Shown piece after piece: positions 24,908 to 32,454 of a stretch of DNA of 64,000 nt. Origin of the DNA: an uncultured Sulfitobacter sp. (GTDB taxonomy: Bacteria; Pseudomonadota; Alphaproteobacteria; Rhodobacterales; Rhodobacteraceae); NCBI GenBank assembly GCA_947492925.1, contig CANLOQ010000008.1, forward strand, positions 52,969 through 116,968, written 5' to 3'. Numbering within the stretch: position 1 is the stretch's first letter; every line of letters starts with the position of its first letter. The notes beneath the pieces are model-generated. The model was given only the letters and a program-made list of their open reading frames with translations, did no database searches and was not told where the DNA came from. The translations under genes were made by a program, and so were the position numbers.

Positions 24908-25567
24908 TCAACCGTTGGCCGCCGCGACTTCAGCTGCCACCAAACGGCGCAACTCCGCTTCGCCGAACGGATCGAGCGGTTTGCCGTTGACGAAGAACGT
25001 AGGTGTTCCTCGGACGCCGACGGCTTCCACATCTGCTCGATCCTGGTTGAGAACGCCGGTTGTCTGTGGCGCGAGAAGCTGCGCCTGCGCTGCTTCCGGA
25101 TCCAGTCCGGCAGATGCTGCTATCCCGATCAGCAACTCCGGCCGCATGCCGCCATGAGAAGCCCATTGCGGTTGATCCCGCAGAACAGCCTCCAATACAG
25201 GTTCGAAGACGCCTTGCATGCGCGCGGCCTCAAGAACGCGGATGGCGACTTCCGAGCCCTCACCGTGAAACGGCGTGTATCGGATGACGACGCGCACGGC
25301 GGCGCCATGCTCGGCCATGATGTCCTTCACAATAGGGTGGAACGCCCGGCAGGCCTCGCAGGCGGGATCGAAAAACTCGACGATGGTTACAGGCGCGTCC
25401 TCCGGACCAAGAATAGGAGAGTAGGGCCGGATTAGAGCTTCTGCCAATTCCGGGACGACCGCTTCTGTCTCGGTTACCGGGGCAGGGCGGTTTACATACC
25501 AAGTTGCTCCGCCGAAAGCGGCGGTGCCTAGGGCAGCTACAGAGAGAATGAGGCCACGACGGTTCAT
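24908..25567 (-). CDS. DsbA-family thiol oxidoreductase
   Basis: Periplasmic thioredoxin-fold enzyme, 219 residues. A signal/anchor (LILSVAALGTAAFGGATWYV) is followed by the active site CEAC (FFDPACEACRAFHPIV) and the cis-Pro loop GTPTFFVNG. Its ATG overlaps the dsbB stop, so the pair forms an oxidant module (DsbB reoxidises DsbA). In a copper setting it may oxidise or protect cuproprotein cysteines. Confidence 0.9.
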   Translation of the reverse strand: MNRRGLILSVAALGTAAFGGATWYVNRPAPVTETEAVVPELAEALIRPYSPILGPEDAPVTIVEFFDPACEACRAFHPIVKDIMAEHGAAVRVVIRYTPFHGEGSEVAIRVLEAARMQGVFEPVLEAVLRDQPQWASHGGMRPELLIGIAASAGLDPEAAQAQLLAPQTTGVLNQDRADVEAVGVRGTPTFFVNGKPLDPFGEAELRRLVAAEVAAANG

Positions 25568-25986
25568 GCGTGTTTGTCCTTTAACGAAAGAGCGGACAGC
25601 GCCGCGATTGCGGCAAAAGCAGCAAGCGCCATCAGTGGGATTGGGACGCCCAACACCAATTGGTTGTCGTCCGTGCAGGAGGGGCCTGTTGCGGTGCAGG
25701 GTTGAATCCGTTCCGGGATGACACCGACATAAAGTCCCAGGTGCCAGAGCGCGACAGCGGCACCGCCAATGGCAAGCGCGATCCCATACCGGCCCACGCG
25801 ATCATCTCGCCACCAGAGGCCAAGTCCTAGCACGATGGCGAGAGGAAACATGAAGGCCCGTTGGAACCAACAAAGCAGGCAGGGTGTCTGCCCGAGCACC
25901 TCGCCAATGAAAAGAACGGCAAGCGAGGCGATGAGAGCGATCACCCAGGCCAGCCCGAGGGCCGTTTCTCCATGTAGGCGGGCCAT
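25564..25986 (-). CDS. dsbB: DsbB-family disulfide bond formation protein
   Basis: Inner-membrane quinone-linked oxidase of DsbA, 140 residues with four helices. The first cysteine pair is PCLLC (GQTPCLLCWFQRAFMFPLA) and the second pair is in QPCTATGPSCTDD. The chosen ATG at 25986 (ARLHGETALGLAWVIALIASLAVLF) lies just after the SCO1 stop; the upstream part of the open frame is antisense-looking. A second DsbB starts at 63636. Confidence 0.88.
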   Translation of the reverse strand: MARLHGETALGLAWVIALIASLAVLFIGEVLGQTPCLLCWFQRAFMFPLAIVLGLGLWWRDDRVGRYGIALAIGGAAVALWHLGLYVGVIPERIQPCTATGPSCTDDNQLVLGVPIPLMALAAFAAIAALSALSLKDKHA

Positions 25987-25991
25987 CCCGG

Positions 25992-26591
25992 TCAGAGCCT
26001 CTCTTTTAGGTCGGCGAGGATCTCTTCGGCGGGAGTGCCATATGCCCAAGACGCTGCGAAGCCCGCTTCGGGATCGAAAAGGAACAGGTGCGATGTGTGG
26101 CCCATTGTGTAGCCATCTGGCGCGGCGGCCTCTTCGATCCGCTCAAAGAAGATCGGAAAGGTCTCGGAAGTCTCAGCAATCTGCTCCGGCGTGCCGGTCA
26201 GGCCAATGATGCCTGCATTGAACAAGGGCACATACTCGGCCAGCGCAGCGGGTGTGTCGCGTTCAGGATCAATCGAGATGAAGATCGGTTGGACTTTCTC
26301 TGCATCCGTTCCCAGGTCTTTCATGACGGCGGCAACTTCGGCGAGCGTCGTTGGGCAGATATCCGGGCAGTTGGCAAAGCCGAAAAAGACAAGCATCCAC
26401 CGCCCGGCAAAGTACTCATCCGTCTGCACCAATCCACGATGATCGGTCAGTTCGAAATCGGCGTAAAACGCAGGGTTAGAGGCTTTAGCGTCGGTATCGG
26501 TCGAAGCTTCGAAATACTGGAATGCCGCAAAGGCAAGAAGCGCTATTCCTGCCAGACCCCACAATACTCTCTGAATAACTGAAAGACGCAC
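25992..26591 (-). CDS. SCO1/SenC-family copper protein, first gene of operon
   Basis: Membrane-anchored SCO protein of 199 residues starting with GTG at 26591, with GGAG four bases upstream. It shows an N-terminal helix, CPDIC (FGFANCPDICPTTLAE) and the His in MGHTSHLFLFD. First gene of the long minus-strand operon running to lnt, controlled by the MerR-type promoter at 26626-26656. Paralogue of the SCO1 at 23803. Confidence 0.92.
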   Translation of the reverse strand: MRLSVIQRVLWGLAGIALLAFAAFQYFEASTDTDAKASNPAFYADFELTDHRGLVQTDEYFAGRWMLVFFGFANCPDICPTTLAEVAAVMKDLGTDAEKVQPIFISIDPERDTPAALAEYVPLFNAGIIGLTGTPEQIAETSETFPIFFERIEEAAAPDGYTMGHTSHLFLFDPEAGFAASWAYGTPAEEILADLKERL

Positions 26592-26625
26592 GTTGCTCCG
26601 CCCGGTTGATTCTCGGTTTTAAGCC

Positions 26626-26656
26626 GGGTTACATCCTCTAGCTACTGTAGGTTCAA
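26626..26656 (-). promoter_or_regulatory. MerR-type promoter/operator for the SCO1-Dsb-Lnt operon
   Basis: On the minus strand: -35 TTGAAC (26651-26656), 19-bp spacer with the near-perfect dyad CCTACAG-TAG-CTAGAGG, weak -10 TAACCC (26626-26631). It lies 35 bases upstream of the SCO1 GTG and about 100 bases from the merR gene, which it faces away from. Confidence 0.72.
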
Positions 26657-26761
26657 GTGGTTTTCTGAGTAGCGGGCTGGAGATCGCCAAAACGTGAGTT
26701 CCGCGGTTGCGCTTCGGGTGAGACAAATCTACATTCACTAGAGGATCAACGGGGTATCGAC

Positions 26762-27190
26762 ATGCTCACAATTGGGACTCTTGCGAAGAGGACTGGCACC
26801 AAGGTCCAGACGATCCGGTACTATGAACAGATTGGCCTGATGCCCGAACCTGGTCGGACCGATGGCGGACAACGACGCTATGGTGACGCCGAACTTGATC
26901 GCCTGGCATTCATCCGGCACAGCAGGCAGTTAGGATTTCCTCTCGACGCGATACGGGAGTTGCTAGATTTGTCCGACGCGCCGGATCGGCCCTGTCACGA
27001 AGCCGATGAAATTGCGCGCCGGCAATTGAAACTCGTTGAACAGAGGATGGAACGGTTGAAAGCGTTGCGCGCGGAATTGAAGCGCATGGTCAAGGAATGC
27101 AGCGGCGGTAACGCCGCACAATGCCGCGTTCTTGAAGTGCTTAGAGACCATTCGGAGTGTCTGACCGAGCATGATCAAATTGGCGTCTAA
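26762..27190 (+). CDS. MerR-family Zn/Cd/Pb-responsive regulator
   Basis: Transcription activator of 142 residues: N-terminal winged helix (TIGTLAKRTGTKVQTIRYYEQIGLM), long dimer helix and metal loop. Cysteines at 78, 113 and 121 (RPCHEAD, KECSGGNAAQC) match the PbrR/CadR/ZntR arrangement, not CueR. Its gene sits between two MerR-type promoters (26626 minus, 27222 plus) with the same dyad class as 9599 and 10808, so it probably controls all four transcripts. A fourth Cys (C133) is extra. Confidence 0.9.
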   Translation: MLTIGTLAKRTGTKVQTIRYYEQIGLMPEPGRTDGGQRRYGDAELDRLAFIRHSRQLGFPLDAIRELLDLSDAPDRPCHEADEIARRQLKLVEQRMERLKALRAELKRMVKECSGGNAAQCRVLEVLRDHSECLTEHDQIGV

Positions 27191-27221
27191 ATAAGCGCGA
27201 CCGACTTTTCGAAGTTTTCAC

Positions 27222-27252
27222 TTGAACCTACAGTGACTGTAGCAATTATCTA
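27222..27252 (+). promoter_or_regulatory. MerR-type promoter/operator for the transglutaminase-CDF operon
   Basis: -35 TTGAAC at 27222-27227, 19-bp spacer containing CTACAG-TGA-CTGTAG (perfect 6-bp arms), strong -10 TATCTA at 27247-27252. It lies 30 bases before the GTG of the transglutaminase-like gene. Confidence 0.8.
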
Positions 27253-27281
27253 TATCCTCGAAAGATTCGAGGAGACCCATT

Positions 27282-28043
27282 GTGGCACATGAAGACCCGT
27301 TGCTGACGGCAACCCCGATCCTGGATTTTAGGGCGGCTTCCATTGCAAAGCTCATCGATGGAAGGGGCTGGCGTGATTTGTCTGACACCGACAAAGTCGG
27401 AGCTGTCTATGACTTTGTGCGCAACGAAATCGCCTTCGGCTACAACCGTTCCGACGACATTCCTGCGTCCGACGTGCTGTCCGATGGCTACGGTCAGTGC
27501 AACACCAAGGGCACGCTGCTTATGGCGCTCCTTCGGGCGGTGGGGATACGTTGTAGAATCCACGGATTCACGATCCACAAGGGCCTTCAGCGAGGCGTGG
27601 TGCCGGAACTGGTCTACCCGATCGCGCCGGAAGAGATCCTTCATTCGTGGATCGAGGTCGAACTGGATGGCAAATGGATCAACTTGGAAGGATTCATTCT
27701 CGACAGCGCGTTTCTGAAGGTTCTGCAGTCTTCGTTTGCCAACCGCGAGAGCCTGTGCGGTTTCGGCGCGGGAACAGGTTGCCTCAGCACGCCGCCCGTC
27801 GAATGGAATGGCCAGGACACCTACATTCAGGAAACCGGGATCGTTCAGGATTTTGGAACGTTCGAAACCCCCGACGCCTTCTATGCAGAACATGAGCAGA
27901 GGTTCGGCCGTTTGCGTGGATGGCTCTACCGCAACATCATCCGTCATTGGATGAACGCCCGCGTGCGGGCCTTCCGCGCGGGCCGTCTGAAACCCGACGC
28001 GTCCGTTGCGCATCAGCACGAGGGAGAGATCCATGCCGCATGA
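27282..28043 (+). CDS. Transglutaminase-like cysteine protease-fold protein
   Basis: Cytoplasmic-looking 253-residue protein with no signal peptide. It has the transglutaminase core: Cys in GYGQCNTKGTLLMALLRAVGIRCR, His in HSWIEVELDGKWINLEG, with Glu where the third catalytic residue is commonly Asp. GTG start at 27282 after GAGGAG. It is the first gene after a MerR-type promoter and overlaps the CDF exporter by 11 bases. Cross-linking or proteolysis of a partner under Zn/Cd stress is possible, but the substrate is unknown. Confidence 0.8.
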   Translation: MAHEDPLLTATPILDFRAASIAKLIDGRGWRDLSDTDKVGAVYDFVRNEIAFGYNRSDDIPASDVLSDGYGQCNTKGTLLMALLRAVGIRCRIHGFTIHKGLQRGVVPELVYPIAPEEILHSWIEVELDGKWINLEGFILDSAFLKVLQSSFANRESLCGFGAGTGCLSTPPVEWNGQDTYIQETGIVQDFGTFETPDAFYAEHEQRFGRLRGWLYRNIIRHWMNARVRAFRAGRLKPDASVAHQHEGEIHAA

Positions 28044-28971
28044 TCACCACGGTCATAGCCATGCCCACTTGGACCCGTCCAGCGGGGATCGCCGTGTCGC
28101 CATTGCAATTTGGGCCAACGGTCTTCTGACCGTCGCCCAGATCGTGGGCGGCATTTTCGCAGGCTCACTCGCGTTGATCGCGGATGCGCTTCACAACTTC
28201 TCGGACATGGCCGCGCTCGTCATTGCCTTTGCAGCCCGAAAGATTGCACGTCGGCCAGCCGATGAACGGATGACGTTTGGCTATGGCCGGATCGAGACGG
28301 TGGCAGCCTTGATCAATTACACAACGCTGATCGTGATCGGGCTCTATCTTATCTACGAAGGCGGCATCCGCCTGTTTGAACCGACCGAAGTTAAAGGGTG
28401 GACTGTCGTTATCATCGCGGGATTGGCGCTGGTCGTCGACGCCCTGACGGCGGCGCTGACCTATTCGATGCAGAAGGGCAGCCAGAATATCCGCGCCTTG
28501 TTCCTGCACAATCTTTCGGACGCGCTGGCCTCGGTCGCCGTGATTGTCGGCGGCACACTGATCATACTTTATGACATGCGTTGGGTTGATCCCGCGATCA
28601 CGATTGGGATCGCGATTTACATTCTATACTTGGCATTCGCTGAGATCGGTGGCCCGGTCCGGACGCTCATGCTCGGTTCTCCGCCGGACATTGACGGAGA
28701 GCAGGTGGTGGCCGCTCTGCGTCAATCAGAGGGCGTTCAGGACGTCCACCATGTGCACTTGTGGCAAATGGAAGAGAACGCACCAGCGCTCGATGCCCAT
28801 GTCGTCGTTGAAAACACAGCATGGGACCGGCTGGAGCAGATCAAGGCAAAGCTAAAGACGCAGATTGGTGCAGAATTTGGGATCAATCACTCCACTCTGG
28901 AGTTCGAGCGCAATGGCGCCTGTGATGCCGAAGCGCCGCTGTTCGGTCATGACAAGCGTAGGACAGAATAA
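28033..28971 (+). CDS. CDF-family Zn/Cd/Co exporter
   Basis: Inner-membrane H+-coupled divalent metal exporter (CzcD/ZitB type), 312 residues. A His-rich N-terminus (PHDHHGHSHAH), six helices and intact transport-site motifs: HNFSD in TM2 (DALHNFSD) and HNLSD in TM5. The cytoplasmic C-terminal domain has DVHHVHLWQM. The ATG at 28033 after GGGAGAG starts the His tail; the frame continues upstream inside the previous gene. Contrast with the atypical CDF at 34651. Confidence 0.93.
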   Translation: MPHDHHGHSHAHLDPSSGDRRVAIAIWANGLLTVAQIVGGIFAGSLALIADALHNFSDMAALVIAFAARKIARRPADERMTFGYGRIETVAALINYTTLIVIGLYLIYEGGIRLFEPTEVKGWTVVIIAGLALVVDALTAALTYSMQKGSQNIRALFLHNLSDALASVAVIVGGTLIILYDMRWVDPAITIGIAIYILYLAFAEIGGPVRTLMLGSPPDIDGEQVVAALRQSEGVQDVHHVHLWQMEENAPALDAHVVVENTAWDRLEQIKAKLKTQIGAEFGINHSTLEFERNGACDAEAPLFGHDKRRTE

Positions 28972-29520
28972 ATGGCGTCTATAATCGCGACTATCGGGTT
29001 TCTGATTGCTGCTGTCACCTTTGGCGCCCTGGTTTGGTCAATTGTTTATCCTACGAGACGAATATGGCCGCCGAAAACCTACAGTGTCTGGACGCCGATC
29101 CTTGTCTGGGTTCCCACCTTCGCACTATCTGGGGCAATCATTGCACTTGGAGTGATTGGCTGGGGCCAAATGGGGTTGCCGGCTTGGATGCGGTATGGTT
29201 TGGGCATCCCAATCGTCGTCTTGTCGAATATCGTGGTTTGGAGTGCCGTTCGAAGATTCGGAATTGCACAAACAGGTGGTGCCGAGGGAACGCTAAAAAC
29301 AGGCGGCCTTTATCGCTACTCTCGCAACCCGCAATATGTTGCCGATGTCTTCATGATTTTCGGGTGGCTGATACTTTCAGCATCCCCAAATGCACTGGTC
29401 TTAGGAATACCGGCGATTGCCGTTCTCATGATCACGCCCTTCGCCGAGGAGCCTTGGTTGCGCGAGCGCTTTGGGCGCGAGTTCGATGACTACTGTGCAA
29501 GGACGCGACGCTACTTGTAG
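28972..29520 (+). CDS. ICMT/PEMT-like membrane methyltransferase
   Basis: A 182-residue membrane protein with about five helices and the isoprenylcysteine carboxyl methyltransferase-type C-terminus: GLYRYSRNPQYVADV ... EEPWLRERFGREFDDYCARTRRYL. Start codon directly after the CDF stop. Such proteins are frequent neighbours of metal exporters, but the bacterial substrate is not established. Third gene of the MerR-controlled operon. Confidence 0.82.
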   Translation: MASIIATIGFLIAAVTFGALVWSIVYPTRRIWPPKTYSVWTPILVWVPTFALSGAIIALGVIGWGQMGLPAWMRYGLGIPIVVLSNIVVWSAVRRFGIAQTGGAEGTLKTGGLYRYSRNPQYVADVFMIFGWLILSASPNALVLGIPAIAVLMITPFAEEPWLRERFGREFDDYCARTRRYL

Positions 29521-29739
29521 GCAGGTAAGTGTCTGAGTTGTCGAAACTTTAACGATTGCTAACAAGCTCTCAACAGCGAAATTGATGTTTCAGGCAGCTA
29601 TTCTGTCGGTTTGAGCGGCCAATTGTCGAGAAGCCGTTCGTAATCAGTTTTGGGTTCGACCGGCTAAGGGTTATGACGTCAGACCCCAGCAGCCACCCAG
29701 CTTGTCCGTCATCAGGCATTTTGGGACAGATGGCGGCGT

Positions 29740-30214
29740 GATCAAAGAGAGGGGCTGGCTCATCTGGTTGGTCTGATTATGCGGCGGATTTGCGGTGCAG
29801 CAAGCATCGCGTTTCGATGGTCTTTCGTTTGATCCTTTCTCGTTGTTTCAGGATTGTCTAACCCCGCCCGAAGTAGACGTCGGCTGGGGTCAGGTTTTGC
29901 AAACTCTCGTGACAAAGATTATGGTTATAGTGGTAGACAAAGGTGTCGATCTGCTGCCTGAGATCACCTGGAAGATAGCAGTTTTCCAGCAGGATGCGGT
30001 TCTTCAGGGTCTGGTGCCAGCGCTCGATCTTGCCTTGGGTCTGTGGATGGTAAGGGGCACCGCGGACGTGATCCATCTGCTGGTCTTCGAGCCAATCAGC
30101 CAGTTCGCCAGAGACGTAGCTTGAGCCATTGTCGCTGAGCAGGCGCGGCTTGTGCAGCACCGTCTCCTGATCGCAGCCCGAAGCCTGCAGTGCCAAGTCG
30201 AGCGTATCGGTCAC
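29740..30214 (-). mobile_element. Truncated IS3-family element
   Basis: The 3' end of an insertion sequence: a transposase C-terminus (29858-30214) plus about 120 bases of downstream IS-like sequence without a gene. The element is cut abruptly at about 30214, where it joins the stump of another gene. I could not identify terminal inverted repeats. The stretch 29521-29739 to its left holds no gene that I can support and may be further debris. Confidence 0.6.
29858..30214 (-). pseudogene. IS3-family transposase, C-terminal fragment
   Basis: 118 codons corresponding to the second half of an rve/DDE integrase core. Asp in LLSDNGSSYVSGELADWLE and the Glu region GAPYHPQTQGKIERWHQTLKNRI are present, followed by the typical NLTPADVYFGR end. 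The N-terminal helix-turn-helix part and the first catalytic Asp are missing, so it cannot be active. It marks a past rearrangement beside the Rieske gene. Confidence 0.8.
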
Positions 30215-30375
30215 ATCCTCTGAACCCTGTCGACGTCAAACAAGGCGTTGTCTTCTGCGTTCCCAAGCCTGTTAAAAGCCGACACCGCCATAGAGATCAC
30301 GGCCCCTTCAGTCGCAGCGAACACAAGAATCGCTGTTGCCGCGAGGACCAAGAACCATCTGGATTTTATGAACAT
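30211..30375 (-). pseudogene. Truncated small membrane-anchored protein
   Basis: From the ATG at 30375 (GGAG upstream) the frame encodes FIKSRWFLVLAATAILVFAATEGAVISMAVSAFNRLG, a signal or anchor helix, then runs into IS-derived sequence and stops at 30211. The downstream half of the gene was lost when the IS remnant was joined. Original function unknown. Confidence 0.55.
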
Positions 30376-30503
30376 ATTTGCTCCTTTCGCGAAGGAGTAA
30401 ACTCGATACGGTGGAAACGCCTTTGCCGGAAAATTACCAAACCGTAATGTTGATTGGCGGGAAGGACTTAGGATTAAACATGCCAGTTGCAACAAAATGA
30501 TTG

Positions 30504-31064
30504 CTATCCGATTGTCAGCACCAGATCATCAGTGATCGCCAAGGGGGGGATGTGCAGGTTCTCCGGCGCAGGCCCTTTGCGAATTCTTCCGCAAGTGTCG
30601 TAGTGGGATCCGTGACAGGGGCAAAACCAGCCGCCAAAATCGCCTGCGCCATCGCCAAGTGGGACACAGCCGAGGTGCGTGCAGACGCCGATCATGGCGA
30701 TATAGGCCTCGTTCCCGGGGAGAGACCTGTTCTGATCGACCGCAGTCGCTTCAGCCGGCGCATTCGGGTTTCTAGCATCTGGGTCTGGCAGATTGGACAG
30801 TTCTTCCGACAAGGCCAGCGCTACTTCTTCTTCTGTCCGATGCCTTACGAAGACGGGCTTTCCACGCCATTTGACGGTCAGCTGCGAGCCCGGTGCCAAA
30901 TCAGAGATGTCGATACGGATCGTTGCCAGCGCTCTGACGTCCGCCGAGGGGTTCATCTGGTTAACAAGCGGCCATACAGCAGCGCCGACCGCAACTACAC
31001 CTGTTCCGGCTGTGGCATAATACAAAAAATCCCGTCGGGAGTTCTGATCCGATACGTTCGTCAT
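30504..31064 (-). CDS. petA: Rieske iron-sulfur subunit of cytochrome bc1 complex (orphan)
   Basis: Tat-targeted ([12 protein letters not shown]), membrane-anchored Rieske protein, 186 residues. Both cluster-binding boxes are complete: CTHLGC (C128, H130, C133) and CPCHGS (C148, C150, H151). No cytochrome b or c1 gene is nearby, so this is a solitary extra copy, perhaps replacing a copper-damaged chromosomal subunit or serving another complex. ATG at 31064 precedes the Tat motif directly; the frame extends 12 codons upstream. A TTACAA-type direct repeat lies 44-60 bases upstream. Confidence 0.92.
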   Translation of the reverse strand: MTNVSDQNSRRDFLYYATAGTGVVAVGAAVWPLVNQMNPSADVRALATIRIDISDLAPGSQLTVKWRGKPVFVRHRTEEEVALALSEELSNLPDPDARNPNAPAEATAVDQNRSLPGNEAYIAMIGVCTHLGCVPLGDGAGDFGGWFCPCHGSHYDTCGRIRKGPAPENLHIPPLAITDDLVLTIG

Positions 31065-31107
31065 GATTTCTTTCTGGCTGACCCCGCACAAGCCGGTCAA
31101 CTTCGAG

Positions 31108-31124
31108 AGTGTAATGATTTGTAA
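31108..31124 (-). promoter_or_regulatory. Candidate CopR-type direct repeat upstream of petA
   Basis: On the minus strand TTACAA-ATCAT-TACACT, one of seven similar 17-bp sites (pattern TTACAA-N5-kACA) found upstream of envelope genes in this window. Half-sites are 11 bp apart, as for OmpR-class response regulators. Confidence 0.45.
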
Positions 31125-31166
31125 GCACCTTCCAACCGCACGGTCAAAAAACGCAGCTGCGCGGGA

Positions 31167-31691
31167 TTATCGATGTGGTGCGCGGCCCTTAGCCAACATC
31201 AGATGGTGCTCTTGATGGTGTGCGCCGATCGTCATCATGCCGAAAAAGCCAAGCGCCTGAATGCGCACCGCGTCCCCATCGACGATCAGAGCCATGCCGT
31301 CGTCAAGTTCCTCGGTCGAAACATCCCAGCCCGTCTCAGCAGCTAGGAAAGGTGCGTGGGCAGGCACCATGGAGCGGATGGCTTTGAGAACGCGTCCGGT
31401 TCCGCTTATCTCAAAGCGGGCTCCTTTTGGATCTGCGATAATGGTGACTTCTGCGGCCGTGGTCAGCAAGTCCATGTCAACAAGGTGCTGGCGAAGAGCG
31501 GCGATGTTCACGGTGCTCCAATCGGTTTTTGGGTCTTCTCTGAGGATTGTTACGATTTCAGCGAGAGCGGCGAAGCCAGACTGCCCGGTCTCCTGCGGTC
31601 CATCCATCGTGTGACCGCTTCCAGAGTGGTTGTGCTGAGCGAAGGCAGGGGCTGCAAACAATAGAGGTACGGCATAGAGGAAAAAGCGCAT
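31167..31691 (-). CDS. His-rich periplasmic protein of unknown function
   Basis: A 174-residue secreted protein: signal peptide RFFLYAVPLLFAAPAFAQ, then a His-rich tail (HNHSGSGHTMDG), a helical middle and a C-terminal GAHHQEHHLMLAKG. Clusters of His and Met at both ends suggest metal binding. I do not recognise the domain. The start at 31691 (GGAA upstream) removes a non-signal extension. It diverges from the Crp/Fnr-type regulator, with a palindrome between the two. Confidence 0.7.
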   Translation of the reverse strand: MRFFLYAVPLLFAAPAFAQHNHSGSGHTMDGPQETGQSGFAALAEIVTILREDPKTDWSTVNIAALRQHLVDMDLLTTAAEVTIIADPKGARFEISGTGRVLKAIRSMVPAHAPFLAAETGWDVSTEELDDGMALIVDGDAVRIQALGFFGMMTIGAHHQEHHLMLAKGRAPHR

Positions 31692-31741
31692 AATTTGTTC
31701 CTTTGGGAAGACTGTGTCCACGGGATCTAGCAAGAGCAGGA

Positions 31742-32338
31742 ATGTTAGAATATGATTTCAATCATATGATGCCTGATCCGTACGCCCGCCTTCCACAGAC
31801 CGCGCAGAAACGCTTCTCCGCCGGCGCTCGCGAAACGCTCTTTCGACAAGGGGCTGAAACGACGGGATTGTTCATCGTGCTAACCGGGCGCGTGCATCTT
31901 GAGCGGGTTGGACCCTATGGCGAGCGTTTCGTGATTCATCGCGCAGAGGCTGGCACGAGTTTCGCCGACGCGTCGATATTCTCGGAACACTACCACTGCG
32001 ATGCTTTGGTGAACGAAGCGGGTGAATTCGTCAGGATCGATAAAGCCGCAGTCCTAACGGCATTTGCGGATGTCGAGTTCGCACGCGCCTACGGCCGCCA
32101 GGCTGCCCTACAGATACAGGCACAGAGACAGCTGCTCGAAATCGTCGGCATTCGCAGCGCGGAAGAGCGTGTGATGGCGGGGCTCGTTGCCGGATTGCTC
32201 GATGGCCAGGTTGTCGACTTCGCGGCTCTGTTGCAGCTCAGTCATGAAGCAACCTACCGCGCGCTTCGGAAACTCGTTGAGAGGGGACATGTCATCAATC
32301 CGACACGTGGGGTCTATTCCCTCAATAGAGGCTGCTAG
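31742..32338 (+). CDS. Crp/Fnr-family transcription regulator
   Basis: About 198 residues: an N-terminal cyclic-nucleotide-binding-like beta barrel (LFRQGAETTGLFIVLTGRVHLERVGPYGERFVIHRAEAGTSF), a dimer helix and a C-terminal HTH (LLQLSHEATYRALRKLVERGHV). It lacks the N-terminal cysteine cluster of FNR, so it is not an Fe-S oxygen sensor; the effector is unknown. Possible starts are 31742 (AAGAG upstream), 31766 and 31769; a palindromic box covers 31750-31767. Divergent from the His-rich protein gene. Confidence 0.82.
   Translation: MLEYDFNHMMPDPYARLPQTAQKRFSAGARETLFRQGAETTGLFIVLTGRVHLERVGPYGERFVIHRAEAGTSFADASIFSEHYHCDALVNEAGEFVRIDKAAVLTAFADVEFARAYGRQAALQIQAQRQLLEIVGIRSAEERVMAGLVAGLLDGQVVDFAALLQLSHEATYRALRKLVERGHVINPTRGVYSLNRGC
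31750..31767. promoter_or_regulatory. Palindromic Crp/Fnr-type box
   Basis: A perfect inverted repeat ATATGATT-TC-AATCATAT. Its core is TGAT-N4-ATCA, the FNR/DNR-class operator. It lies between (or just inside) divergently transcribed regulator and His-rich protein genes, so autoregulation is likely. Confidence 0.55.
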
Positions 32339-32454
32339 TTTTGTTTAAGACCCAAGAGGTATCTTCCTCGGTGCGCCTGCTTCTTCAGGGAGCAAGTATG
32401 GAACTTCAATTTGATCCTTGTAGGATTCGTTCTGATTCAATCCAAATTCCACAG

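Noticed and set aside
27246-28034. 262-codon minus-strand frame
   Set aside because: Antisense to the transglutaminase-like gene, whose promoter, ribosome-binding site and catalytic motifs are all on the plus strand.
29521-30214. Complete, active insertion sequence
   Set aside because: Only the C-terminal half of the transposase is present and no terminal inverted repeats could be identified.
31742-32338. Oxygen-sensing FNR
   Set aside because: The N-terminal cysteine cluster needed for a [4Fe-4S] centre is absent.
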